Origin: Arthrinium phaeospermum
Lineage: Eukaryota; Ascomycota; Sordariomycetes; Amphisphaeriales; Apiosporaceae
DNA length: 64,000 nt
Direction of reading: 5' to 3'
NCBI GenBank assembly: GCA_006503535.1
Contig: QYRS01000006.1
Coordinates: 2,604,001-2,668,000 of the forward strand
Shown: one piece after another, positions 1 to 10,998 of the stretch
Layout of the letters: every line of letters starts with the position of its first letter
Numbering within the stretch: the first letter of the stretch is position 1
The notes under the pieces: model-generated
Told to the model about the DNA's origin: nothing
Database searches by the model: none
The model's input: the letters and a program-made list of their open reading frames with translations, nothing else
Program-made: the position numbers and the translations under genes

Positions 1-361
1 GAACTGCTCTGTACATTATCTAGTTGGTTCCGCTGCACTGTTTAGTCCCTAGTAAGGGTTCGCGGCGAACCAGTAGTCGTCATTTGTCTGCTGGCAAAAG
101 TTGCATGGCATTGCATTATTTCGCACCCACTGCACACACAACATACCTTATACCTGTTACCTTTGGCACCCACCACTCCTGTACACCTCCTTGTATTGCG
201 ACTGCGTTTTTGCGGCAGGATCCCCAAATTGGCCCGAAATGATTGGTTGTTGCATTTGAACCCCTCGCTTCACACTGATTTTACCCCCCCTGCTGATTTC
301 CACGGCTGTGGTTCTGGTCCCTGGCTAATCCGCTGTTGTGTGAACAGGGGACGGCGAATAT

Positions 362-1262
362 ATGGACGAGGCCCACCACCACCACCACCAGGCCCCTACC
401 GGACCGGGTTCTGGAGCCTCGGATGACGTCCGACCCGCCCAGGTCTTTAACGGTTATCCTCAACCCTACCCTAGCAACTCTGCTTCTGGCTCGTCCATGC
501 CTCCAATTCATGATGGGATCGGCGGTACCTCCCACCACGGAGGAGCCATCGCTGCCCGCAACACCAGGGACGAGGACGAGAACCCCGAGGGTCTCTTCCC
601 CGATATCCCGGAGGCCAAGAAGCGTAAGTTCATCCTGGTCGAAGACAACAAACGTGGCTGCCGCTTGCGCGTTCGCGTCACGCTGGAGAGTGTCGACACC
701 AAGGAGATCCCCGACTCTTTCCGCAAAAGCTCTTCGGTATTCCCTCGTAGCTACTTCCCGCGCGAGATGCAAAGCCCCCCTCCGAGCGCCACCGGCAGCC
801 AGTTCTTCCAGGAGGACCTGAGCGATGACGAGGTCGAGGTCGAGGGAGGCCGCACCGGCCGATCTCGTGGCAACAATGGCAGAGGCCGTTCCATGGTCAA
901 GGTGCCCATGTCCGATGGATCCGACGGTGAAGTGGCCATTCCTCGAACCCGCAAGAACACCCGTGGCAAGGAGGTCCGGCTGAACGACCTCGGTTATCGT
1001 ATGGCCTGGCTGCAGAGCCGTGTCTTTTCGGGCAGAACCATCTTCCTGCAGAGAGCCTGTAAGCACACCTGACCACCTCCCTTCCCCCTCTTGGTACCCA
1101 GACCTAACTTGAATAGTGGACTGCTATCGCAACAAAACCCGTACTGCTATTGAGACGGTCATGCAGGACGTCAAAACCGTGGCTCCTCACTTTGAGACCC
1201 GCGTTGGCAAGAGGAAGTGGAGCGAGAGGATTCGCAAGGCTGAGAAACGTGACGATGAGTAG
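362..1262 (+). CDS. Medusa-like / DUF8032-type fungal regulator (possibly 5'-incomplete)
   Basis: Two exons, 362-1058 and 1117-1262, joined across a 58-nt GT-AG intron, give 280 residues. The N-terminus is low complexity with a His run. The conserved block starts around residue 85 (KKRKFILVEDNKRGCRLRVR), continues through IPDSFRKSSSVFPRSYFPRE, and ends with LNDLGYRMAWLQSRVFSGRT and HFETRVGKRKWSERIRKAEK, which crosses into exon 2. From memory this resembles the conserved domain of Medusa (MedA/Acon-3) developmental regulators, now called DUF8032; I could not check it. A good acceptor with a CTAAT branch site ends at 347. The frame stays open from that acceptor through the ATG, so either a 5'UTR intron precedes the start or more coding exons lie upstream of the window. 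The short length compared with Medusa proteins (about 600-700 residues) favours asking this question. Confidence 0.75.
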
Positions 1263-2031
1263 ATTGCCAGGCGTCTGTCTGTAGTGTACATCGATCTGCT
1301 CGGCGTTGTGACTGATACCTGGTCGCATTTTGTCGACCCTGTTTTGTGGTTACTTTGCGCAGCCATGTTCAGCTTGCAGTCGACCTTGGTGAGGCGGTTC
1401 TCGTTACGGCGGTAGTGGTGCAAGTTGCTTGAGCTCTTTCTATGTTTTGGTTTTTGATTTGGGTTGTGCAAATAGACGGAACGGTTGCATTTTGTTTGCG
1501 GTTGAGGCTCGCGTCCGACATTGCCATTTTTCTTTCGTGGATTGGGGGAGATACCAGAAAAAGCAGTTGCGGAAGTCGTTCGGTATCGGATTGAGGGATA
1601 GACATGGTTGCATTTATTGTCGGCAGGGCCTTTTCGCTCTGCTTTTGTGTGAGGTGTTGTTGATATTTTACGTTGTGTGATGCATCCTTACGATAATCAG
1701 CATGTGCGAGAGTTATGAGATTCCGAAATGCCGTCCGTCAGGGGCAGAGACCCGGCTATATGTATTTATTGTCCAACAAAGAAAGAGAGAAAAACCCGCG
1801 CTTTCGAGCAGAAACCATTGTTGTCTTGTCTCTCCCTCATTCCAAAGCAGTCAGCCATTATCATCATGATTACATCATTTCTCCAAATAGAACGCTGTTC
1901 AGCCCATGTAATGATAGACAAGTCAGACCAGGGCCGTCTCAGTCGCCCTGTTTTCCTTAGCCCCTGGCAAGCTCCCGAGGAGGGGTCACAGGGTCAGCAA
2001 GCAAGATGCATGTAATCGATAGATGCCTTTA

Positions 2032-2172
2032 CAGTTCGTGCTCACATTCCTTAATACCCTCGCCACCGCACTAGGTGTTTTCCACTAAAGAATTGCCTGC
2101 AAATTCTGAGTATTTGGAGTATAGCGTGGCGCGGGAGCTAGAAGGGGTATTAAGGAATATGAGCACGAACTG
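2032..2172. mobile_element. MITE-like element, Tc1/mariner-type ends
   Basis: A 141-bp segment has 29-bp terminal inverted repeats (2032-2060 and 2144-2172) that match at 27 of 29 positions and begin CAGTTCGTGCTCA. It is flanked on both sides by the dinucleotide TA (2030-2031 and 2173-2174), as expected for TA target-site duplication. There is no coding capacity between the arms. TIRs starting CAG(T) with TA duplication are typical of Tc1/mariner elements and their MITEs (for example the mimp group in Fusarium). The family assignment is inference from ends only. Confidence 0.7.
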
Positions 2173-3357
2173 TACCCTGCAGGAATTGAATGCAGATTAG
2201 TTACCTCCTTGTACTATTTACGGGACGTTTTCACACGACTATTGGACGGCACTTGGAGCAGTAGCGCAGCTGCACCAAGCATGGAATGATACATGGCGAT
2301 CAATAGTGCACAGGTAGCCTCGCTAGCAAGGGATTCCTATAATTTTCCCCTTGACCACACACACCCCTGGGATAGTACCACTACTATCTTGCAGCATGAT
2401 GAGGGGTGGTGGGTGGTGTGGTTTGTGAGGTAGGTACAATGTAAGTGAGGGGAACTGCAGGTTGGTTTCCAACGGCTTGGGTCTGTGGCTCCCCGGTGGA
2501 GCGGATGGCGGATGCCAGGGGTTCGATTCGTCGGGTTGGGGTATGTGTTTCCCCCTCCTTTGCTTCTTTCTTCCGCTGTTTCCCTCCTCCAAGGTCGGCC
2601 CTGGAAGCAGCCAGTCGGCCCATTAAAGGAATCTTGCGGTGTTAGTGTGCATGCGGCTCCCGAGGTTGGCTAGTGTCGCGCAAGGGGCGGGCTCCAGGGT
2701 AAATACACGGAACGTACCTGGGTTCAAGACATTGATTGATAACGAAGTCGCCAAGTGTGACAAGAAGTATTGACACATCTGCCATCTGTAAGTAATCTCA
2801 CATCATACACACATGCCACGTACTTGATAGATCTATCTTTCTGGCTTGCAAATTAAACATGTCTCTCCTGTAAAAGACCCGATGCGCTAGCAGAAGTTGG
2901 GGTAGCCGGCCGGGGGGTGGCATGCCAATCTTCTTCTTCTCTAGCATGCGCTGTGTGACTTGCATCACTTTATTCCTTTAATCGGAACTTTTTTTTCTCT
3001 TTCTCTAACAAATGGCAGGGCGGAAAGGTACAACGCCATCGTTTGTTTCTCGCGAACGGACTGGCTGGCGGCGTGTGGCGTTTGATCCGTTGATCTACCA
3101 CGCCGCGGCTCATCAGAGGATGACAAGGTGGAGGGTGCATATGCGGCTCATATGCAAACGCAAATGCAAAGACTGGACGGACGTTGGAAAGGGGGCGTCG
3201 CAGGACAAGAGGTACCTACCGTAGCTGCCGCCCCTTGGCGAATGGACGGGCTTGGTTTAAAATGCCAAACGACAAACCCAGTTCGGTAGTCGCTCTCGCT
3301 CGGTCGATCGAAGCGGAAGAGCCGCACGAACGCCCCCGTGACCGATCCTGGCGGTCT

Positions 3358-3467
3358 GGGTTTTTGGGTTTTTGGGTTATGGTTTTGGTCAAGAAAGTAT
3401 GGCGCTGTTTGACCTGCCTACCCGTCCGTCCGTCCGTTTGCTCGCTCGATGGCTCGTTCGTTCGTAC
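3358..3467. repeat. Short simple-repeat tracts
   Basis: Two and a half copies of GGGTTTTT (about 3358-3377) are followed by CCGT tetranucleotides (about 3422-3437) and then CTCG/GTTC repeats (to about 3467). They are not telomeric TTAGGG arrays. Confidence 0.6.
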
Positions 3468-4729
3468 CCCGGGCTTCCCTTCGCAGCGGTAAACTCAATC
3501 GCTTCTGCCACGTGCTTGTGCGCATTCCCGCTACATGGTCCTACCCAAACACGTTAGGGCATGCGGATGATGAGGTACTTAAAAATAGCCACGCCCGCCC
3601 GCCTCTTTCCTGTCACATGGCGTTTTCTTCTTTTGGGCGAGTGCGGCAGCGGTCGGGTCTGCTGGAAACAGAACCTGTGATTCCATCCTCGAGCACTGAA
3701 AGGATGCGCACACCGGCCCCTACAAGTGTAGCGAGGACTTGGCCACTTGGGATGATGTGCTACCTTGTGTGGATTGGTCCAAATCTGTTGCTCTAATCTG
3801 GTTACCGAGAGGGGGGGTCGAACTAGCATATGTTACGACTTGGGTAGAGGGGAAGCGTGAGCGTTCAACGCCTATGACCAAGGTTGCCCCTTTCTCTGTC
3901 TAGCCCCGGGTTTCGTGACTGGCCTTGGCACCCTTTTGGCTCTGGACTGGGTAGCTGGGTACGTACGAATTCCAATGCGCCGGCTGGGTCCAAACGAAGG
4001 TTCGTTGGTTCAGAGCTCAGTCACTGGCCATTGGGGTTATACAATGAATCCGAACGGGCTATCGTAAAAATCGGCGCATGCCCGCAACTAAAGACCTCTG
4101 CTACATTAGAGACGACAATTATATCCCCTCAGCACTTGATCCAGACGGTATCATGCTTTCAGGAAGCTTTTGCTCAGTGTGATGTATTCTCCGTAAACGC
4201 CTCAACCTTGGTAAGTAACCGTCTGATGGGGGCGACCAAATAAGTCCATGTAAGTATACCTCTTATGAGATCGGAAGGGAGCGAGACAGTTTGTGGATGT
4301 ATAGGATTCTATGCGCTCTGTATATCCACAGACACGCCTGATATCCGTCGGTTCATGAGGCCACGACTTGTCTTTCGGGTTCTATGCCCTTCTGCGAAGA
4401 CTTTCGCGACTTTTGGTATAGCATGATGTGAGCTTTGATGTGAACTAATATAACTCGACATAAAATAAAACAGGCCTGACAGCTAGCAGTATGATATTAG
4501 CATTACAGAATGATACGAAATTGGTGATGATGAGCGTTACACGAAAAAAGTGCGGCAGTGGGAGCACATTACTGTTCAAAGGCAGACAGTCCATGCTGCG
4601 GTCTCTTCAACACCAGCTTGCCGAAACAATACCCAGGGACAACCATCTACAAACCCCCTTCTCAATAGAAGGCTTCCATGTTGAGGCCCACGTCTTAACA
4701 CTCCCCGTTTCAGCCAACTTCCTGTAGTC

Positions 4730-6225
4730 AGAAACCGACCGGCTGTCCGCCCGTTCACACAGAAGCGGCGGGGTACAGCCGCTGCAAATGGAAACAGCGC
4801 CGGGTCCCCCGTAACATTCCCCAGGCACCCCAGCAAGAACTGCGCGGCCCCCGTCGCCACCACGCCCGCGAGCTCGAGCCCGGGCGCCGCGAAGTGCGAA
4901 CACATTTACCCGAGGTCAATCCGCGACGCGTCGCCGCCTCCTCTCCTCGTGCGCCAGCGCGTCGTCGACGAGCGCGTGGGTGAGGGCGTGCATGAGAATG
5001 CCGGCGTGCTCGTCGAAGCCGGCCCCGACCGTGCCCGGGCCGCAGACCGTCTGGACCTCGACATTGGCGACGCCAACGCCTCGCTCGCCGCCGAGGTACA
5101 CCTCGGCGACGGCGCCCTGTTGCGGCTGCACCATCTCGTCCAGGAAGCCCGAGGAGAGCGACGTCGTGGGCACCCAGGCGCCACCGCCGCCGTGCCGGCG
5201 CAGCGCCCGGACGAACTCGGGGCCGTAGGTCTGCTGCTTGGCGGCCGGGACGTAGAGCAGGACCACGACCGTGGTGCCCCGGAAGTCGGCGGCGACGGCG
5301 AGCAGGTTGGCGACCCTGGCGCGGGTCGACGGCCAGGACGTTAGGGCTCACTGGGAGGGACCCCCAACCCGCCCTGCGACCAGGTTATCAGGCTGACGTC
5401 GTGGTTACCATCAGCCGCTCACATGGCGGGCACGTAGCCGATGGCCGTAGGCGACGATGTACTACTCGGCGTTTTGCCGGGCGTCGCCGAGCATGACGTG
5501 CGGGACGTTGAAGCCAGACGGGATCGGGATCGGCGTAGCCGACGTGGGCCAGGAGCTCGCACAGGTTGGTCGCGAAGATGCCGCCGCTGTCGTACGAGCC
5601 CGTCCCGCCCTGAGGATGAAGATGACGGGCGGCTTCGCGCCGTAACCTAGGTGATAACTCGCCGGGATGTAGAGGGCGGCGCGCAGCTGGGTCTCGGGGA
5701 GGAAGTAAGGGGCGTCGCGGGGATCTTCACGGGGGTAAGATGGCCGGAGCACCACTGGGCTCGGCAGGGTTGAAGTTGTTGGAGCTGTCCTCCCCCCCGT
5801 CTCCATGTTGGCCGCGAGTGATTCCAGGTTGGCGACCCCCCCATCCCGGCATCGATGAGCTTGGCGACGGCCTTGTTGAGATTGTGTGCCAGGGTGCCAA
5901 AGGCGTCGCGCACCACGGACTGGACCTGTTCGGGGCTCGTGGCCGGTGCCGTCGCGGGCTAAGAAAGAAACCCTGTCGAGAATGTCGAGCTTCAACAGCG
6001 GGTCGGCGGCTTCGTCTAGGAGCTTCCGCGCCGAATCGAGGGTTCAGAGTCCCGTGCCCCCAGGAGTCTCATCGCTGTACCCGGAAGCCCCGGTTCCCGT
6101 CTGGCCGCGCGATGGTCGAACAGATGATTGCCATGCTGCTGCTGCTGCTGCTGAATCTTGGCGACGGGTCCGGCGTAGATGATCGTCGCATCCGCAAGGG
6201 CGAGGACGCTAGCCGAGCAACGCAT
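4730..6225 (-). pseudogene. CALB-type lipase pseudogene (broken alpha/beta hydrolase)
   Basis: Reading leftward from ATG 6225, pieces of one secreted lipase appear in order but in different frames. First comes a short signal-like start with a poly-Gln run (CTG repeat 6135-6153). Then come the pieces VRDAFGTLAHNLNKAVAKLI (about 5916-5850), RAALYIPASYHLGYGAKPPV (about 5670-5610), VPHVMLGDARQNAE then a TAG stop at 5462-5464, the nucleophile motif ITWSQGG in a third frame (about 5390-5370), then VPTTSLSSGFLDEMVQPQQG (catalytic Asp) and DEHAGILMHALTHAL (catalytic His) at about 5165-4960, and a tail to about 4730. Order and motifs match Candida antarctica lipase B-like proteins. Several frameshifts and at least one stop make it non-functional. 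The DNA is still GC-rich, so decay was by indels rather than by RIP. Confidence 0.75.
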
Positions 6226-7381
6226 CTTCACGGAGCAGAAGCCGCGGCTTGGCTTGGGCGAACCATTGGTGAGAGCTGCAGGCGTCCATACTTAGCCAAA
6301 GGGCCAGACACCCCGGTCACCATCGTGTAAGTGCCTCCGCCATGCTGCATACCGCCGGTGGTGGCCCTAATCACAAAGATGCCAAGCTGATAGAAACGTC
6401 TTAGTATTGCTAAGATAAAACAAGAGATATGACAGATGGATCTTGCAGCAATCAAGATAACAGATCCCTTCTCCTTTGAGAAGAATGCGGATCAAAACGA
6501 CCAATCACCTTGGTGAAACTTCGACGTTACCCCAGTCACTGGGTCACAAAACGCCCACCGCAATTGACTCGCGCAGGTGTGGCGGTGGAGCTGCAAATTG
6601 ATGAGGACAGGTTCAGAGAAAGTCTGGGCATTCTTTTTATATTCTTGTTACATTCGCCTCTACTATGTTTGGCTCTAACTTGAAATGTGTCAAACCCCAA
6701 CCAACCACTCATTCAGCCTCAGCAGTGCCATAGCTCGCGGCGCAACGGTTCGGGTGCTTGAGCCAGCACGTGGCCCGGCCGACTGGACCTGGCGGCACGA
6801 AGGACACACGAAGGGTCTGGATCAACCCCAAGTAGATGGACCCCGAACACGTCTACCCCATACAGAATTGTTTCAACACGCCTGGGGACTACTGTAAATA
6901 GCCAACAGTGGATGTTGCCAGCTAGTTCCGGCATCCAAGTGAAACCGTGGATGCGTATCGAGGTGTTGCGACAACAAGATACCTGAAGGCTAGCTGGCTG
7001 AGCTCGTCTCGTCCAGGCGAGTGACTGTCTGTGCAGCGACTCCCTACGATGTTGAAGTCGGGTGGCGTTTGTGTTGCTCGACTAGATTGATGTCTCCCTT
7101 ATCTGCTAGCACGACTATAGTTAGAATTTTGATCAAGATAATGAGGCCGTGGACTTGAATGCGCAATGGCTACTTACCACTTATCAGAAGGTTATAGACC
7201 AACAAAGTGTGTTCATAATAATATGAGGATGGGCTTCATGGATGCCCATCTTAAGGCCGTGCCGGCATGCTCTCTCCTTGGAGAGGAAGCCGGCGTCGCA
7301 GCGGGGGTGAAGATGTATTCTTGTGCAGTGTCCCATGTGTATGTGGACTGGGAAGCACGTCACGTTCTTGCGTTGTTGTGA
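6226..7381. other. Intergenic
   Basis: No supported gene or repeat. It lies upstream of the lipase pseudogene and downstream of the small gene at 7382-7741. Confidence 0.5.
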
Positions 7382-7741
7382 TCAGGACGGGGTGCAGCCC
7401 TATAGTAGAGGGAGAAGGTTAGACTTTCATGTGCCATGTGGTTGAGAGTTGGTTTTTGGCTCGGAGCCGGTCGAACCTACCTCGGCCTCTGGCATATGTA
7501 CGTGCTTCCTCTTCCGGCGGGGCGGCGACGAGGTCACGGAAGCATCTTCGTCCTCCGTGTCGCTCAGGGGAGGAGTCATGGGGGACATGACGGGCGAAGC
7601 TGGCGGGGAGTCGAATCCCAGCTCAGCTGCGAGCTCCTGAGCTCGGGCGTTGGCTCGGATGGCCTCGCCGATGCTGCTGTTGAGAGAGGCAGCGCCATAG
7701 TCTCGATAGAGAAGCTGGTGGACGAGCTGGGGACAAGGCAT
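7382..7741 (-). CDS. Small hypothetical protein, two exons, 92 residues
   Basis: Exon 1 (7741-7481) starts MPCPQLVHQLLYRDYGAASL, runs through an Ala-rich helix-like stretch (IGEAIRANARAQELAAELGF) and a Ser/Pro segment (SPVMSPMTPPLSDTEDED), then a basic PPRRKRK motif that could be a nuclear localisation signal. A donor GTAGGT after codon 87, branch CTAAC and acceptor CTATAG at 7400-7401 give a 6-codon exon 2 (7399-7382, GCTPS then stop). Unspliced, the frame continues to 7427 (104 residues). Start chosen as the first ATG; the frame is open upstream to 7798 without ATG. No family recognised. Composition (SP/TP-rich acidic patch beside a basic patch) looks protein-like, but a chance ORF cannot be excluded. 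Confidence 0.5.
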
Positions 7742-9267
7742 GGCGCGGATGTATGAGTTGCAGAGATAGATAAGTGAAGCAGATGGTGAGTCTTCCAAGT
7801 TGTCTCTCGTGAGTGAGGGGGAAGTAGGGCGAGGGATAGATATACAAGTGCCAAGGTGACGGGTGGAGGTCCACTAAGGTACTTGTTGAGCTAGGAAGCT
7901 GTAGGGCTTAGGCAGGTATATGTGAGGTGAGGTACTTTAAGGTGATATGTAAGTAGGTAAGGTATGTATTTTTAGAGTTTCGGAGGTGCGCTTGTTGTTT
8001 CGAGGCAGGCCAGGAAGGTTGTTTCTAGTTGTGACTACAATTGAGTATATCGAGGAATGCCAAAAAAGACCAGCGCCTTCATGGGTCGCAGCCAGGCGGT
8101 ATTTAAATGAATCTTGCAAAGTGAGGCTTGGACAGTTGGATCAATCAAATGGGTGAGCCGCCGAGCCCGAACACTGATACCAAATCAAATTGTCATGTCA
8201 TCCCATCCGGGATCCAAATCATGACAATTATGACTGGGCCTCATCGCAACCTGGCCCGTGTCGCGATTAAGGTCCGGCGAATATAGGTGGACATGCGCGA
8301 CAGATTCACATTTTTCGTCGGAGGGAGCCATCGAACAGAGTTTCTTCCGTGTTCGATTCTCTAGTTTCTCTAACAAGGAACTCACTGGAATCCACAAACA
8401 ACATGCCGTCGGACGGGGCCATGGCTGAGAAGTTGAGTGTTGGATGATGGAGAAGGCCCGACTTGGGCGTCTGGGAAACCGGTCAGGTCAGGTCACGACG
8501 AGCGTTGAAGAAATATCGGCGTTCGGGAGTACGCTTTGTCTGCTTATCTTATCTACCCGTCCAGCATCGCAGCGAACATTGCCAAATTATCACCGAGGTA
8601 GGTGGTGTTGTTGTTGTTGTTGTTCGTCGCTGGATTAAGGAACGTTGTACAGAGGGCAAAAGGGGGCATGGAGTGATTACATGTAATCTAATAATAATCA
8701 AGCAAAATTGCAGGCGCTGCTGCCAATTATTACGAGGAAGAGAAAGAGAGAGAAAAAAGTCTTGTGACAATGAACAGACCAAGACCCGAGCGGGTGGCAG
8801 TAGTGGTAAGTGGTAGTGGCGCGCGCCCGGAGGAATCGCGGGTATAAGTGGGGTTGGCCAGGGACGGCTTGCGTGCCGACATGAGAAGAGTCACAGACAA
8901 AGAGACCCTGGAATCTCGAATCGATTCATCTGGGTTACGCGACTTTTTTTCTATCAGCTTAGATAATGTCGCCTTGACGCCGCCCGGCCGAGCCAACAGA
9001 TTGCCATGCAGACATCGTACCGTCCGGGAAATCTGCTGGTTGCAGCGCGGCAAAGCCAGTCAAGTGGATAACCACAGCTGCTCTGCATCCTTCTTTTCCC
9101 GATGGACTCAGGCATCGGAATGTGCTTTCTGGCTATAAATACCACTATCGCCTCACCTCCCAGGATGGCGATCTCTGATAGCACCGTAGAGCCGCGTCCT
9201 GTGCTGATCTCTTATCACACCTTATTCTTAGCTTCCCACGATCGAGGCTGATTCAGAAAGGCTGAAA
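7742..9267. other. Intergenic between divergent genes
   Basis: Shared upstream region of the small gene (minus) and the amidohydrolase (plus). Contains a GTT/TTG microsatellite (about 8606-8624) and a TATA box at 9134. No coding sequence supported. Confidence 0.55.
9134..9140 (+). promoter_or_regulatory. TATA box upstream of amidohydrolase
   Basis: TATAAAT sits 128 bp before the ATG at 9268, a normal distance for a fungal core promoter with a leader of about 100 nt. Confidence 0.5.
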
Positions 9268-10998
9268 ATGGCACCATCAACCGCCATCCTGCTACAAGGA
9301 GGCAAGCTCCTGCTCCACAACGAGTCGAACCACATCACTCCCACAACAGCTGACCTCCTAATCATCGACTCACTCATCTCGAGAATCGGTCCGGACTTGA
9401 TCAAAGACTGTCCCGTAAACACCCGAGTCGTGGATTGTCGGGACAAAATCATTAGCCCTGGTTTCGTCGACACCCATCGCCATCTGTGGCAGACCCAGTA
9501 CAAGGGCGCCCACGACGACCATGGCCTCGTTCCCTACATTCCCCGAGGCAATTTCACGGCCACCCTCTGGAGTCCTGAAGACCTCTTTTGGGGCGAGCTG
9601 GCCGGTGCTCTCGAGTCCATCGACGCCGGGACCACCACCGTGGTAGATCACTCCCACTGTAACCCGACCCCTGATCACCGTAAGTGACTTGTTACCTGCC
9701 TGCCCCTTCTTTTCTTTCAGGTTTCTCTCTCTACTTCCTCCACCCGTGATACTCAAACACGATCGTTTCATTTGCGGTACTTCATTCCCTCATTGCTCAT
9801 CATCATCGTCTTCCCCACAGCCCAAGCCGCAATCCAGGCTCTGGTCTCCTCTGGTCTGCGCGCCGTGTACTGCTTCACGCCCGCGCGGCGTCTCGTGTCC
9901 CTTGCGCCGCTGAAGGTGGAGGATGACACTTTCTCCGAGGAGAGCCTGTCGATCTACCGGGCGCTCGCGAAAGCGGGGCCGTTTGGCGGTAGCGGCACTG
10001 GCGGAGAGGGTGGAGATGGCCGGGTGCACATGGGCTACGCCAACGACAACCTGTACGCGCCGGGCGACGTGCTGAAGCGCTTCTACGCCGACCTCCGCGA
10101 CCCGGCCCAGGGCCGCCCTGCCAAGGTCATCACGTCGCACGCGCTCGGCGGCGCCCTCACCAACACAGGGGCTGGGCGCGGCGGCCCGACGGCGGTCCAA
10201 GTCCTGCACTCTCACGGCCTGCTGGGGCCTGACGTGCTGCTGTCGCACGCCACGTCGCCGCATGACATCGACGCCAACCTGTACCGCGCGTCGGGTGCCT
10301 GCGTGTCGAGCACGCCCAACACGGAGCTGCAGATGGGCCTGTTCCCCGTGGCCCTGCGGCCTGACCACTACGACCACGCCAGTCTCGGCGTCGACTGCCA
10401 CAGTTGGGGCGTGCCGGGTATCCCGGGCCAGATGCGCATGATGCTCCAGGCGGCGCGGTTCGAGCGCGGCGAGTGGTTCGCATCCCAGGGCCTGTGGTCG
10501 CGCGACACGGGCTTCGCCGCCGAGCAGGTCTTCAACCTGGGCACGCTCGGCGGGGCCCGGGCCGCGGGTCTGCAGGACGAGGTAGGCAGCCTGAAGGTCG
10601 GCATGAAGGCCGACGTGCTGGTGTTCGACACGGACAGCCCCAGCATGCTGGCGGCGGCCTCGGAGAACCCCGTGGCCGCCATCGTGCTGCACAGCAACCC
10701 GAGCGACATCGAGATGGTCATCGTCGACGGCGTCGTGCGCAAGGAGGGCGGGAAGCTGCTCAGCACGCACGTCGCGGCGGCGCCCGTGGCGGCCAAGTCG
10801 GCCGTGGCCCCCGGCACGACGCTGTCGTGGAAGGAGGTCGCGCTTAAGATCCTCGACAGTCAGCACTCGCTCAAGACCCGGGCCAAGGGCATGGACTTCG
10901 AGGCCAACGAGGAGGTGCTCATCGACATGATGCACCTCAGCCGTGAGACCATGGTCAAGGGGATCCATAGTAGCCATAGCCACCTAATCCAAGCCTAG
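9268..10998 (+). CDS. Amidohydrolase family protein (ATZ/TRZ, COG0402-like)
   Basis: Exons 9268-9679 and 9821-10998 (141-nt intron, GTAAGT to CCACAG) encode 529 residues. It looks like a metal-dependent cyclic amidohydrolase of the chlorohydrolase/cytosine-deaminase-like group. The HxH motif is in GFVDTHRHLWQ (His70, His72). Further candidate ligands are in VDHSHCN, in TSHALG, in LLSHATSPHD and in the Asp of GVDCHSWG. The C-terminus returns to the composite beta-sandwich (GMKADVLVFDTDSP, VIVDGVVRKEGGKLL) that pairs with the N-terminal ILLQGGKLLLHN segment, so both lobes are present. There is no signal peptide, so it is probably cytosolic. Substrate is unknown; fungal relatives are often of uncharacterised specificity. 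Coding DNA in exon 2 is very GC-rich, which also creates a long antisense open frame that I reject. Confidence 0.88.

Larger units (their letters stand above)
1263..4729. other. Intergenic, gene-poor stretch
   Basis: Apart from a MITE-like element (2032-2172) and simple tetra/octanucleotide tracts (3358-3467) I see no convincing coding sequence. All open frames are short, lack recognisable motifs and do not join through plausible introns. Confidence 0.6.

Noticed and set aside
281..1066. 261-residue antisense frame over the first gene
   Set aside because: Shadow of GC-rich codons. The sense strand has a conserved domain and a good intron; the antisense product has no motif.
2500..2545. GGGTTCGATTCG resembling a tRNA B box
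   Set aside because: No matching A box, acceptor stem or cloverleaf could be drawn around it.
3358..3377. GGGTTTTT repeats as an interstitial telomere
   Set aside because: Not the fungal TTAGGG unit and fewer than three copies.
9790..10983. 397-residue antisense frame over the amidohydrolase
   Set aside because: Arg/His/Val-rich low-complexity product typical of antisense GC-rich coding DNA, while the sense frame has metal-binding motifs.
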